Below the pieces are notes generated by a model, which saw only the letters and a program-made list of their open reading frames with translations, was not told the DNA's origin and made no database searches. DNA of 64,000 bases from UBA5158 sp963692955 (GTDB taxonomy: Bacteria > Pseudomonadota > Gammaproteobacteria > DSM-16500), in contig OY843587.1 of the NCBI GenBank assembly GCA_963692955.1, forward strand, positions 682,001 through 746,000, given 5' to 3'. The position numbers and the translations under genes were made by a program. Shown in pieces: positions 1 through 7,081 of the stretch (the stretch's first letter is position 1; each line of letters starts with the position of its first letter).

Positions 1-741
1 CAAGGCACGCCGTTTGAAGTTTACGTCACGCTGGAAACAGCGCCGCTCACCGCGCAAGATTATTTTGAATTAGCGTTAAAAACCGAAGTCGAAGTCAACC
101 AAACAAAAATCGCTGACGGCGAAATCCAAGAATTTTACCAAGAGCTTGCCGCGGACCTGCCGACGGCCGCCGTGTCGCATCAAAATTTATTGCTCGCCAT
201 TAAAAAAGCCGAAGCCGTCTTTTTTATGAAAACCAAACAGGCCAACAAAATATATCACGCAAAGCTCTTAAAAATAGATGTGGAAGCCACCCCTAAGTTA
301 GCGCAAGAGTTTTTGCAAGATATGTTAACCGAAGTCGACGCCGCGATCGAGCAGCAAGGTGATCTCATCCGCAATGCGATCGTGACTTATGGAAATGAAA
401 AACGTAAATTAGAAAAAGCGCTCGAGTCGCATACCTTGTTTGAAAAAGTGATTAACTTTAAAGGCACGCCAAGATCTCTGTTCGTTAGTAATTTATTAAT
501 CGACGCGGCGATGGCGGGCCACGTCTGGTCTAGCGTGGTTATCAAAGCGCAACTGCGAGAAATTAAATTATGTCATGGTCTATCGATTTGGCTGCCAAGA
601 AAATTATTAGCGCATGAATTATACAAACTTAAAGTGGATTTAGAAAAAGATCACGACGGTTTTTACTACCGCACAGAGTCACCCGAACACGCACAAAAGA
701 TTATCGAAGTTCTATTTTCTACTGACAAACTCTTATTATGA
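1..741 (+). CDS. Unknown protein, C-terminal part (5' end outside window)
   Basis: The reading frame is open from base 1 to a TGA at 739-741, so this is the 3' part of a gene that starts upstream of the window; 246 residues are visible. A GTG at 172 could be read as a start, but the 57 codons before it are open and look coding (Glu/Ala-rich, same codon style), so I treat 172 as internal. The visible protein is charged and helical, rich in Lys, Glu and Leu, with no signal peptide, membrane segment or catalytic motif that I recognise. It may end in a small folded domain (GFYYRTES near the C-terminus). The next gene on the same strand has its own promoter 12 bases downstream of this stop. Function unknown. 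Confidence 0.7.
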   Translation, partial: QGTPFEVYVTLETAPLTAQDYFELALKTEVEVNQTKIADGEIQEFYQELAADLPTAAVSHQNLLLAIKKAEAVFFMKTKQANKIYHAKLLKIDVEATPKLAQEFLQDMLTEVDAAIEQQGDLIRNAIVTYGNEKRKLEKALESHTLFEKVINFKGTPRSLFVSNLLIDAAMAGHVWSSVVIKAQLREIKLCHGLSIWLPRKLLAHELYKLKVDLEKDHDGFYYRTESPEHAQKIIEVLFSTDKLLL

Positions 742-752
742 TGTGCAAATAT

Positions 753-781
753 TTGCGTTTCATAACTTGCCTGGGTATAAT
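753..781 (+). promoter_or_regulatory. Promoter for the 392-aa TPR-like gene
   Basis: TTGCGT at 753-758 and a perfect TATAAT at 776-781 are separated by 17 bases. The predicted start of transcription is near 788, with the start codon at 820. The -10 box lies inside a perfect 9-bp inverted repeat (see next entry). Confidence 0.6.
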
Positions 782-802
782 TTGGCAGAATGTATTATAC
801 CC
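773..802 (+). promoter_or_regulatory. Inverted repeat overlapping the -10 box, possible operator
   Basis: GGGTATAAT at 773-781 is mirrored exactly by ATTATACCC at 794-802, with a 12-base spacer. One arm contains the -10 hexamer and the other lies just after the predicted transcription start. It could be a repressor site, a 5' UTR hairpin, or a weak end for the upstream gene (there is no T tract). Role inferred only. Confidence 0.4.
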
Positions 803-819
803 TATATGGAGATTAAGCA

Positions 820-1998
820 ATGTCAGCCACCCGTATCATCCTAACCCCAGCTCAACATTCCGCCTTAGCCGCAACGCCATTACCGTTTAACATCATTTGG
901 TCAGAAGATAATTTCGATGCAATCATTAAAGCTGCCGAACGCGGCGCGACCATGACTTATCTGGGATATTTACTCGAATATAAACGCACCCTGCTGGAAA
1001 GCAATCCTATCTACAACGATGATGGAAAATCTGAAAAACAACTAGAGTTGTTGCAAGCGATCCCACGCTATGCCGCCACGATTCCAGACGAAGAATTCGA
1101 ACTACGCGCCGCTACATTAAATTTATATGGGCTCTTATTAAAAGACACAAAAGACTTCGCTGCCGCTCGAGCAACACTTGAGTCAGCGTTAGAAATTAAT
1201 AATCTCTCGCTACTCAGCAAAGCTAGTTTGTTGCATACGCTCGCCAGCATTTATGCTGCAGAAAAAAATTCTGACGCTAGTTTTGAAAAGTTATTTGCAT
1301 CTGCAAATTGTCTCGAGGGAATGGAATTTATATACTCGCTCGATAAACATATCGCCGCGACGATTTATAGTTCGTTAGCAGATATTTATGTTGAGAAAGA
1401 GAAAGATGTTATGGCCTCCTGCTTGCATGAAGATGCCATTGAGTTGTGGCCTGAAAACAATGTTATCGCTAATCATTTCGCGATCTTTCATTCTAAACGA
1501 GATGTCTTAACCTCGTTAACAAAAGCAGAAACTGTGCTAGCTAAACATTACGATAAAGCGGTGGCGGAAAATCGCTTTGTCACGCCTTTTTATCGTGCCG
1601 ATGTAAATATTAAATTAGCAGGTCAAGCGATTAAATCAGGCGACGCGCAGTTGGTCAGTGACTATCTCAAACGTGCTCGGGACTATTGGGGCAAAGCTCA
1701 CACCGCGATTATCTCCGCCAACTACAAAGGCAGTTATCAAAATAAAGGCTTGGCAAGATTAGAATATCTTGCCACTAATATCGCGTACGTAGAACAGGAT
1801 TATAGCAAAATGGAACTCCACGCGGCGGGAGCTAGAAATTATCGTACGCAGGTAGATGAGCCGCAAGCCAAGCAGCAAAAATTCTTTGCGAAATTCCCCA
1901 CACAAACGCTGTTTAACACGGCTGAATTATTCCGCCGTAAAACTGTTGCCGTGCCGGCCGCAGAACCAGTACAAACGGAAAGAAAATTGAATCTCTAA
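820..1998 (+). CDS. TPR-like helical repeat protein, function unknown
   Basis: A 392-residue soluble protein; the ATG at 820 is preceded by GGAG eight bases upstream. Residues about 90-220 show helix-turn-helix units of TPR style: an Ala/Leu/Tyr-rich pair around LYGLLLKDTKDFAAARATLE, then LLHTLASIYAAEKNSDASFE, then TIYSSLADIYVEKEKDVMAS, with the small-residue spacing typical of tetratricopeptide repeats. No signal peptide or membrane segment is seen. The C-terminal 40 residues are basic and proline-rich. Its stop is immediately followed, with no gap, by the stop of the convergent HutG-like gene. A TPR scaffold role is inferred from family behaviour; the partner is unknown. The TPR assignment is by eye and the function is unrecognised. 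Confidence 0.75.
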   Translation: MSATRIILTPAQHSALAATPLPFNIIWSEDNFDAIIKAAERGATMTYLGYLLEYKRTLLESNPIYNDDGKSEKQLELLQAIPRYAATIPDEEFELRAATLNLYGLLLKDTKDFAAARATLESALEINNLSLLSKASLLHTLASIYAAEKNSDASFEKLFASANCLEGMEFIYSLDKHIAATIYSSLADIYVEKEKDVMASCLHEDAIELWPENNVIANHFAIFHSKRDVLTSLTKAETVLAKHYDKAVAENRFVTPFYRADVNIKLAGQAIKSGDAQLVSDYLKRARDYWGKAHTAIISANYKGSYQNKGLARLEYLATNIAYVEQDYSKMELHAAGARNYRTQVDEPQAKQQKFFAKFPTQTLFNTAELFRRKTVAVPAAEPVQTERKLNL

Positions 1999-2985
1999 CT
2001 ACCATTCTTTCGCATGATGATGGTGCAGTAATTCGTAAATCAAAACCGCCGCCAGCTTCGCTGTGCGGTGGTCTATATCATAACGCGGCGATAATTCCGC
2101 GATATCATAACCGATAACTTTTCCCGACGCGGCTAACTGTCGAATCAAGGGAATCACATGCCAAGGATACAAACCTAGCGGTTGGTTCGCGCTAACGCCC
2201 GGTGCGAACGCGGCGGAAAAAACATCCATGCTCAAGCTCACATACACCATTTCATTTTGATCGATGACGCGGTCGATGAAGTCTATACATTTTTCTTGTT
2301 GGCCTAAGTGTAAATCATCCGCGAGTATGATTTTCGTGTCGTAACGCTGCGCGATTGCGAATAAATCTTCGATATTACCTGCCGGCTGTATGCCGACGAT
2401 ATTGTAATCGAACCGCCGGTGGCCGGACTTATGCGCCTCGGCGATTTGTAAAAACGGCGTGCCGGAGCTGCCTAAGTTTTTTGGCAGCAGCGGCCGCATA
2501 TCAAAGTACGCGTCGAAATTGATGATACCTAAATTATTTTTTGGATACTGACGGGCGATACCTTGGTAATGTCCCCACGCTAACTCTTGGCCGCCGCCTA
2601 AAATAATCGGTTTGAGATTATGTTTCAGCAATAATTCGACGACTTGCCCTAACGCGCGCTGCGATGCTTCTAAATCCCCATCCGCGCACGTGATACTGCC
2701 GGCGTCATAAATGGCAAAATGGTCTTTGTGTATGGGTAATTTTCCAAACGCTTGCCGAATAGCGGCGGGGCCTTCGGCGGCGCCCACCCGGCCATGATTA
2801 CGGCGTATACCTTCGTCACAGCGAAAACCAATGAAGGCGAATGAAGCGTGGGTGAGTTCAAACTTATTTTCTTCCAATAAATTCATCGTACTGACGATTT
2901 GAAAGAACGAGGAATTATCCGGCACGTCCGGGCGGCCACGCCACTGGTTTGGATCAGGAGGAAGATAACGCGTAGTCCAGCTCAT
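1999..2985 (-). CDS. Arginase/HutG-family (formimidoylglutamase-like) protein with altered metal ligands
   Basis: A 328-residue protein of the ureohydrolase superfamily. The C-terminal half is HutG-like (APGVSANQPLGLYPWHV, then YDIAELSPRYDIDHRTAKLA). Family members hydrolyse guanidino or formimino groups using two Mn ions held by GGGHE, DAHxD and SxDxD motifs. Here those motifs read GGGQE (Q133), DAYFD (D158, Y160, D162) and SLSMD (S252, D254), so both usual His ligands and one Asp are replaced. Some HutG proteins may normally vary in the third motif, but loss of both His is striking. No hutH, hutU or hutI is in the window. The start ATG follows GGGA. The enzyme may be inactive, may use another metal scheme, or may act on a different substrate. 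Confidence 0.8.
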   Translation of the reverse strand: MSWTTRYLPPDPNQWRGRPDVPDNSSFFQIVSTMNLLEENKFELTHASFAFIGFRCDEGIRRNHGRVGAAEGPAAIRQAFGKLPIHKDHFAIYDAGSITCADGDLEASQRALGQVVELLLKHNLKPIILGGGQELAWGHYQGIARQYPKNNLGIINFDAYFDMRPLLPKNLGSSGTPFLQIAEAHKSGHRRFDYNIVGIQPAGNIEDLFAIAQRYDTKIILADDLHLGQQEKCIDFIDRVIDQNEMVYVSLSMDVFSAAFAPGVSANQPLGLYPWHVIPLIRQLAASGKVIGYDIAELSPRYDIDHRTAKLAAVLIYELLHHHHAKEW

Positions 2986-3011
2986 TTATCTAATCCCGTA
3001 ATTTTTAATAT

Positions 3012-3036
3012 AAAAAAAGGCCGTAAAAGGCCTTTT
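3012..3036 (-). terminator. Rho-independent terminator of the isochorismatase-like gene
   Basis: Read on the minus strand: AAAAGGCC, a six-base loop, GGCCTTTT and then a run of T. It starts about 20 bases after the stop of the isochorismatase-like gene and lies upstream of the HutG-like start, so the two minus-strand genes are probably separate transcripts. Confidence 0.8.
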
Positions 3037-3055
3037 ATCGAAATGTTCAGTGAAA

Positions 3056-3634
3056 TTACGCAGTAATAGCGGAAGCTGACGTTACCCCTATTGTTTGCAA
3101 TAACTCTCTTACACTGATGACATTACTATAAGTTGGCTGGAGCGCCGCTAAAAATGCGTGATGAACGCTTTGCGCGGGGATTGGGGCATTGTTGAATTCA
3201 AGATTTTTGGAAGCACAGGCGTCGTGTAATACCGTGCAGGAAAAACCTAAATCGTAAGCCGCTCTTACCGTAGCGTCGATGCATAAGTGCGTCATCATGC
3301 CGCAAATAACCAAATGATCGATACGGTTTTTGGTTAAATGATTTAACAGTCCCGTGTCTTTAAAGCTATTTGGGTAATGTTTTTTGATGATGGTTTCATT
3401 CTTATTGGGTTGCACATTAGGATGAAATTCAATACCCTTAGTGCAAGGCAAAAAGTAGGTGGCATCAGGACGGGTAGAGATGTGTTGTACGTGAGTTACC
3501 AACTTTTGTTTCGCACGGAAAGCCAGTAATACTTCCTGGGCTTTCAAACTAGCATCGGTACTTCGTTCTAAAGGCATCCTACCGTTAGGGAAGTAATCAT
3601 TCTGGATGTCGATAAGCAATAAGGCAGTGTTCAT
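3056..3634 (-). CDS. Isochorismatase/nicotinamidase-family cysteine hydrolase
   Basis: A 192-residue protein with the family's Asp-Lys-Cys triad: D9 in LLIDIQNDYF, K84 or K85 in IIKKHYPNSF, and C118 in GMMTHLCIDATVR, with the usual bulky pair before the cis-peptide. The family hydrolyses amides or vinyl ethers (nicotinamide, isochorismate, ureidoacrylate, N-carbamoyl compounds). The sequence alone does not fix the substrate, and the Asp/His metal-binding set expected of true nicotinamidases is not evident. It is cytosolic, with no signal peptide. The start ATG has GGGAA six bases upstream. It is a single gene with its own terminator, and birA is divergent. Sure of family, unsure of substrate. 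Confidence 0.85.
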   Translation of the reverse strand: MNTALLLIDIQNDYFPNGRMPLERSTDASLKAQEVLLAFRAKQKLVTHVQHISTRPDATYFLPCTKGIEFHPNVQPNKNETIIKKHYPNSFKDTGLLNHLTKNRIDHLVICGMMTHLCIDATVRAAYDLGFSCTVLHDACASKNLEFNNAPIPAQSVHHAFLAALQPTYSNVISVRELLQTIGVTSASAITA

Positions 3635-3728
3635 GGTGAGTTCCCTTCATCATAATAAGCTACTATTAAACCATCTTAAATAAATTATGCAATACTTTTA
3701 AGTTACAGATTTATAGAGATAATTCATC

Positions 3729-4538
3729 ATGCACCCGAGATTTCCAGTAATCGAGGCTTTAGAGCCGGAAAAAATTCGCATTCATGTGCAAGGTCAACAA
3801 TTAAAGAGATTAACACGGTTAGAAATTTTTAACTCTATCGATTCAACAAATCAATATTTATTATCGCAAGCTAAAAAAGAAAATAACAGCGGTTGGTTTT
3901 GTTTCGCGGAATCACAAACACAAGGTCGCGGCCGTTTAGGGCGCGCTTGGTATTCACCCGCGGGCGCAAATATTTATTGCTCGTTACTCTGGCGTTTTCC
4001 CGTTTCGCAAAATTTATCAGGATTGAGTTTAGCAATCGCCGTGATTTTAGGTGACGTGCTGCGTGAATATGGCGTTTTTCACGGTGTTTCTTTCAAGTGG
4101 CCGAATGATATTATTTTTGCAAAAAGAAAGTTAGCGGGAATTTTATGTGAAAGCTTGCCCGCGAAAAATGCTTTCATTCCGGTAGTGATCGGCATCGGTG
4201 TGAATTTGCAGTTTCCAAATTCCTCGGCGCAAGAAAAAGATTGGATTGATTTACACGAAATAACGAACGCGCCAATCCAACGTAATCTTTTCGCTGGATT
4301 ATTGATAGATGAATTATTGAAACAAATAACGCGCTTTGAGCAAGAAGGTTTTGTAAGTTTTATTGAAAAATGGCGTGACCGGGATATCTTGAACAGAACA
4401 AACGTGATTGTACAAATGAGTAAAGAAAATATAGCAGGAATCTCACAAGGTATTGATGAAAATGGAGCGTTAGTCGTTTTAACGGACGCTGGCAGTTTGC
4501 GAAAATTTCAAACTGGAGAGGTCAGTGTGCGATTTTAA
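3729..4538 (+). CDS. birA: Biotin--[acetyl-CoA-carboxylase] ligase, catalytic form without the HTH repressor domain
   Basis: BirA makes biotinyl-5'-AMP and transfers biotin to the BCCP subunit of acetyl-CoA carboxylase. Visible motifs are the biotinyl-AMP loop GRGRLGR (66-72), the KWPND box (123-127), the lysine in RKLAGIL (about 134), GIGVN, and a C-terminal SH3-like domain. At 269 residues it is about 50 shorter than E. coli BirA. An in-frame stop at 3720-3722 blocks extension, so the N-terminal winged helix that represses bio genes is absent. The N-terminus (IEALEPEKI) resembles the linker that follows that domain. The protein should therefore be a monofunctional ligase. It is encoded alone, divergent from the isochorismatase-like gene and convergent with the quinone oxidoreductase gene. 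Confidence 0.93.
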   Translation: MHPRFPVIEALEPEKIRIHVQGQQLKRLTRLEIFNSIDSTNQYLLSQAKKENNSGWFCFAESQTQGRGRLGRAWYSPAGANIYCSLLWRFPVSQNLSGLSLAIAVILGDVLREYGVFHGVSFKWPNDIIFAKRKLAGILCESLPAKNAFIPVVIGIGVNLQFPNSSAQEKDWIDLHEITNAPIQRNLFAGLLIDELLKQITRFEQEGFVSFIEKWRDRDILNRTNVIVQMSKENIAGISQGIDENGALVVLTDAGSLRKFQTGEVSVRF

Positions 4539-4541
4539 TTT

Positions 4542-5525
4542 TCATGTGTTAAAAGTTAAAATAATTTTGCCAACGTTACGATTGCTTTCCATGTGACGGT
4601 GCGCCGCTTGCACATCGTGATAATTAAACACCGAATCAATTACCGGAAATAACCGACCGGTATTGAATAAAGGTAACCATTTTTCTTGAAAGTGCTGAGT
4701 TATCAAACGTTTTTCCGCGAGTGGGCGCATGCGCATCATCAAACCTTTTAACTGCAAGCGTTTTGCCAGCAGCATGCTAATATCAATTTCAGTTTTACTA
4801 CCCCCCATCATGCCCACTAAAGTCATGCGGCCAGCGGTTTGTAACAGTTGTAAATGTTGCGTTAAGTATTCCGCGCCGACAAAATCGATAATAACGTTGA
4901 CGCCTTCGTTATTCGTCAGCCGCAAAATTTCCGCGGCGAAATCTTGTTTTTTATAATTTAAAATTTCATCCGCCCCGAACGCGGTAATTTTTGTGAATTT
5001 TGTTTCATCGCTGGTGGTCGCGAAAATTTTAGCGTCGACGCATCGCGCGAGTTGAATGGCGGCACTGCCTACGCCGCTGCCGCCGGCGTGAATGAGAATG
5101 CTCTCTTTAGGCTGCAATTGCCCGAGTGTGAATACCGCTTCTTGCGCCGTTAAAAATGCTTCGGGAATGCTAGCCGCTGTTTGAAAAGAAAATCGTTCTG
5201 GTATGCGCATCGCCATACCTTGATCGAGTAAACAATATTCCGCGTAAGCGCCGCTCGCGACTAAACCAAAAACTTTTTCGCCCATTTTGAAATTTTTGAC
5301 GTTCCCACCGAGTGCCGCTACCTCGCCTGCGATTTCTAAACCTAAAATATCCGACTCACCGGGCGGCGGCGCGTACTTACCGCGCCGTTGCAATAGATCG
5401 GCGCGGTTTAGCGCGCACGCTCTTACGCGCACGAGAATTTGTTCTGGGCCAGGTGTGGGTTCTGGAATCTCTCCCACTTCCAACACTTCAGGTCCGCCGA
5501 ATTTTTTTAACAAGATGGCTTTCAT
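4542..5525 (-). CDS. NAD(P)H-quinone oxidoreductase, zeta-crystallin/PIG3 type (MDR superfamily)
   Basis: A 327-residue zinc-free medium-chain reductase. The N-terminal GroES-like domain opens with MKAILLKKFGGPEVLEV and contains NRADLLQRRGKY, typical of the TP53I3/PIG3 branch. The Rossmann nucleotide loop HAGGSGVGSAAIQLA spans residues 146-160. The zinc-binding Cys and His of alcohol dehydrogenases are not present. The family passes hydride from NADPH to quinones and related electrophiles in the cytosol. The ATG lies only 2 bases after the stop of the 472-aa gene upstream, so the pair is probably co-transcribed and translationally coupled. Its 3' end faces birA with a 3-base gap. Confidence 0.88.
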   Translation of the reverse strand: MKAILLKKFGGPEVLEVGEIPEPTPGPEQILVRVRACALNRADLLQRRGKYAPPPGESDILGLEIAGEVAALGGNVKNFKMGEKVFGLVASGAYAEYCLLDQGMAMRIPERFSFQTAASIPEAFLTAQEAVFTLGQLQPKESILIHAGGSGVGSAAIQLARCVDAKIFATTSDETKFTKITAFGADEILNYKKQDFAAEILRLTNNEGVNVIIDFVGAEYLTQHLQLLQTAGRMTLVGMMGGSKTEIDISMLLAKRLQLKGLMMRMRPLAEKRLITQHFQEKWLPLFNTGRLFPVIDSVFNYHDVQAAHRHMESNRNVGKIILTFNT

Positions 5526-5527
5526 TA

Positions 5528-6946
5528 TTATGTTCCTGGCCGTGAGGCGGATGGCGAAGATGAGCTAGACGCACCATCCAGCGTAAAAGAATCATCAAGC
5601 GACCCGCTGCGCGGCAGGGTCGGCGGTGTAAATAAAGCAGGCGAATAATTCGAACTAGATATTCTGTTATGCAACTTATGTTCGAGATGTTGAATATATC
5701 GAGAGACTTCAATTTCTAACGGCGAATTTTCTCTGCCCACCATTATTAAAGATAGATGCGCTTTTTGATAGTTGTCTAACATTTCAGTGAGCAGTTCTGC
5801 TTTCGTGTTATCTTTTTTATATTGCGAGCGTAAGTATTTTGCATAAAAGACGAAAATTGTCGCGGCTTCGGGATGTTTTAATTCTGGATCGCGCAATAAG
5901 AACGTTGCTAACTCCACAAAAATCATTTTAGGATCAATAGGCGGCGCTACCATTACTGTTAAGCTATAGGCTAATAATGATTTTACTCGCAGCGTTAAAT
6001 CATCTTCTAGGTCAGCAAATTCACCTGCGTTTAAACCTAGTTGCAATATATCAAACGCCGACTTTATATATGCTTGATAATGTTCAGGCGGATGAATTTT
6101 CGCAAATTGAAATTCAATTAACGCAGTGATGTATTTGGCGAACAAAACTATTTTATTAAAGACGCTAGGTTGTTCTAGCTCAGCCGGGATTTCGTTACAT
6201 TCTTTCATACATTGAGCCATTATGGTTTGGCATTCCATCGCCGTCTCAGCGCCACTAGTGAGTTTTTCCGCGGTAGATTTGCTGGCATCGTGTTTTAGTT
6301 TCGATAAATTAAATTGCTTATGATAAGCGATTTGTAATTGTAGCCAAATCGCCGGGTACCCAGGCGCGATAATTCCCACTGCCGCGTTTAAATATCCTGA
6401 CGCGAGGTCCGATACGCCTTTGGCATGATTGTAATAGCAGCCCGCCATGTAACACTGGTCCGCGACAAACAGTAATTGCTCTGCTGTCAGAAATTCTTTG
6501 TGATGCAGCAACTTGGCAAGGAGTTCAGTGATTTTGATCAAATGTTTTTGATAGCCAGTACCCGTCGCATGTTTGCACCAATCATAAGCGGGGAATTTTT
6601 TAAGCGCTTCGATGCGTTCTCTTATTTTTAGCAGCTTTGCGATTCTATTCATGTCATTTTTACTAAGCTCTGCCTCCTGTAGGCCTAGTTGCATTTCAAT
6701 TTTCCAAACATGCCGGTGCGCCTTATGCGCCTCAGTCAAGTCGCCACTCATTTCGTAAGCCGCCGCTAACAGATGATAAGATTTGATGATATTGATATCG
6801 GTAGTTGAATTATAGAATAACGCTTGTTCTGAGAGAAGTTGCTGCAGCGCCGCGGTGTAGTCTTGAAATTTACTTTGTTGTCTTAATAAATCCGCTTGTT
6901 GTAGAGATGTTTCAAAATGCTTTTCTTCGTCTGTACGAGTTTGCAT
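5528..6946 (-). CDS. TPR-like protein with Ser-rich C-terminal tail, function unknown
   Basis: A 472-residue, mostly helical protein; the ATG has AGGA seven bases upstream. Residues about 50-90 contain a TPR-like hairpin (YHLLAAAYEMSGDLTEAHKA), and further Ala/Leu/Tyr-rich helices follow. There is no signal peptide or membrane span. The last 35 residues are low-complexity, with GASSSSS followed by PSASRPGT. A near-identical GASSSS stretch occurs in the 1,169-aa orphan at 16321-19830. It is probably co-transcribed with the quinone oxidoreductase gene 2 bases downstream. I recognise no family beyond the TPR-like repeats. A secreted-effector role is possible but unsupported. Confidence 0.7.
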   Translation of the reverse strand: MQTRTDEEKHFETSLQQADLLRQQSKFQDYTAALQQLLSEQALFYNSTTDINIIKSYHLLAAAYEMSGDLTEAHKAHRHVWKIEMQLGLQEAELSKNDMNRIAKLLKIRERIEALKKFPAYDWCKHATGTGYQKHLIKITELLAKLLHHKEFLTAEQLLFVADQCYMAGCYYNHAKGVSDLASGYLNAAVGIIAPGYPAIWLQLQIAYHKQFNLSKLKHDASKSTAEKLTSGAETAMECQTIMAQCMKECNEIPAELEQPSVFNKIVLFAKYITALIEFQFAKIHPPEHYQAYIKSAFDILQLGLNAGEFADLEDDLTLRVKSLLAYSLTVMVAPPIDPKMIFVELATFLLRDPELKHPEAATIFVFYAKYLRSQYKKDNTKAELLTEMLDNYQKAHLSLIMVGRENSPLEIEVSRYIQHLEHKLHNRISSSNYSPALFTPPTLPRSGSLDDSFTLDGASSSSSPSASRPGT

Positions 6947-6985
6947 GTTTCATCCTTATTATTTGCATACGATAGCAACTATAAT

Positions 6986-7015
6986 CAACAAGCCTAGAAT
7001 GACATAGGCTTGTTG
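6986..7015 (-). terminator. Strong hairpin after the SecA-like gene, probable terminator
   Basis: CAACAAGCCTA (6986-6996) pairs perfectly with TAGGCTTGTTG (7005-7015) around an 8-base loop. It lies between the stop of the SecA-like gene (7082) and the start of the next minus-strand gene (6946). The T tract is poor (ATTATAG on the minus strand), so termination may be partial. Confidence 0.5.
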
Positions 7016-7081
7016 AAATTTCTATTGCGTCCGCGGATAAAATTTTCGGTACTGCGAAAGCTCGTTCGCGCGCATATTTTT

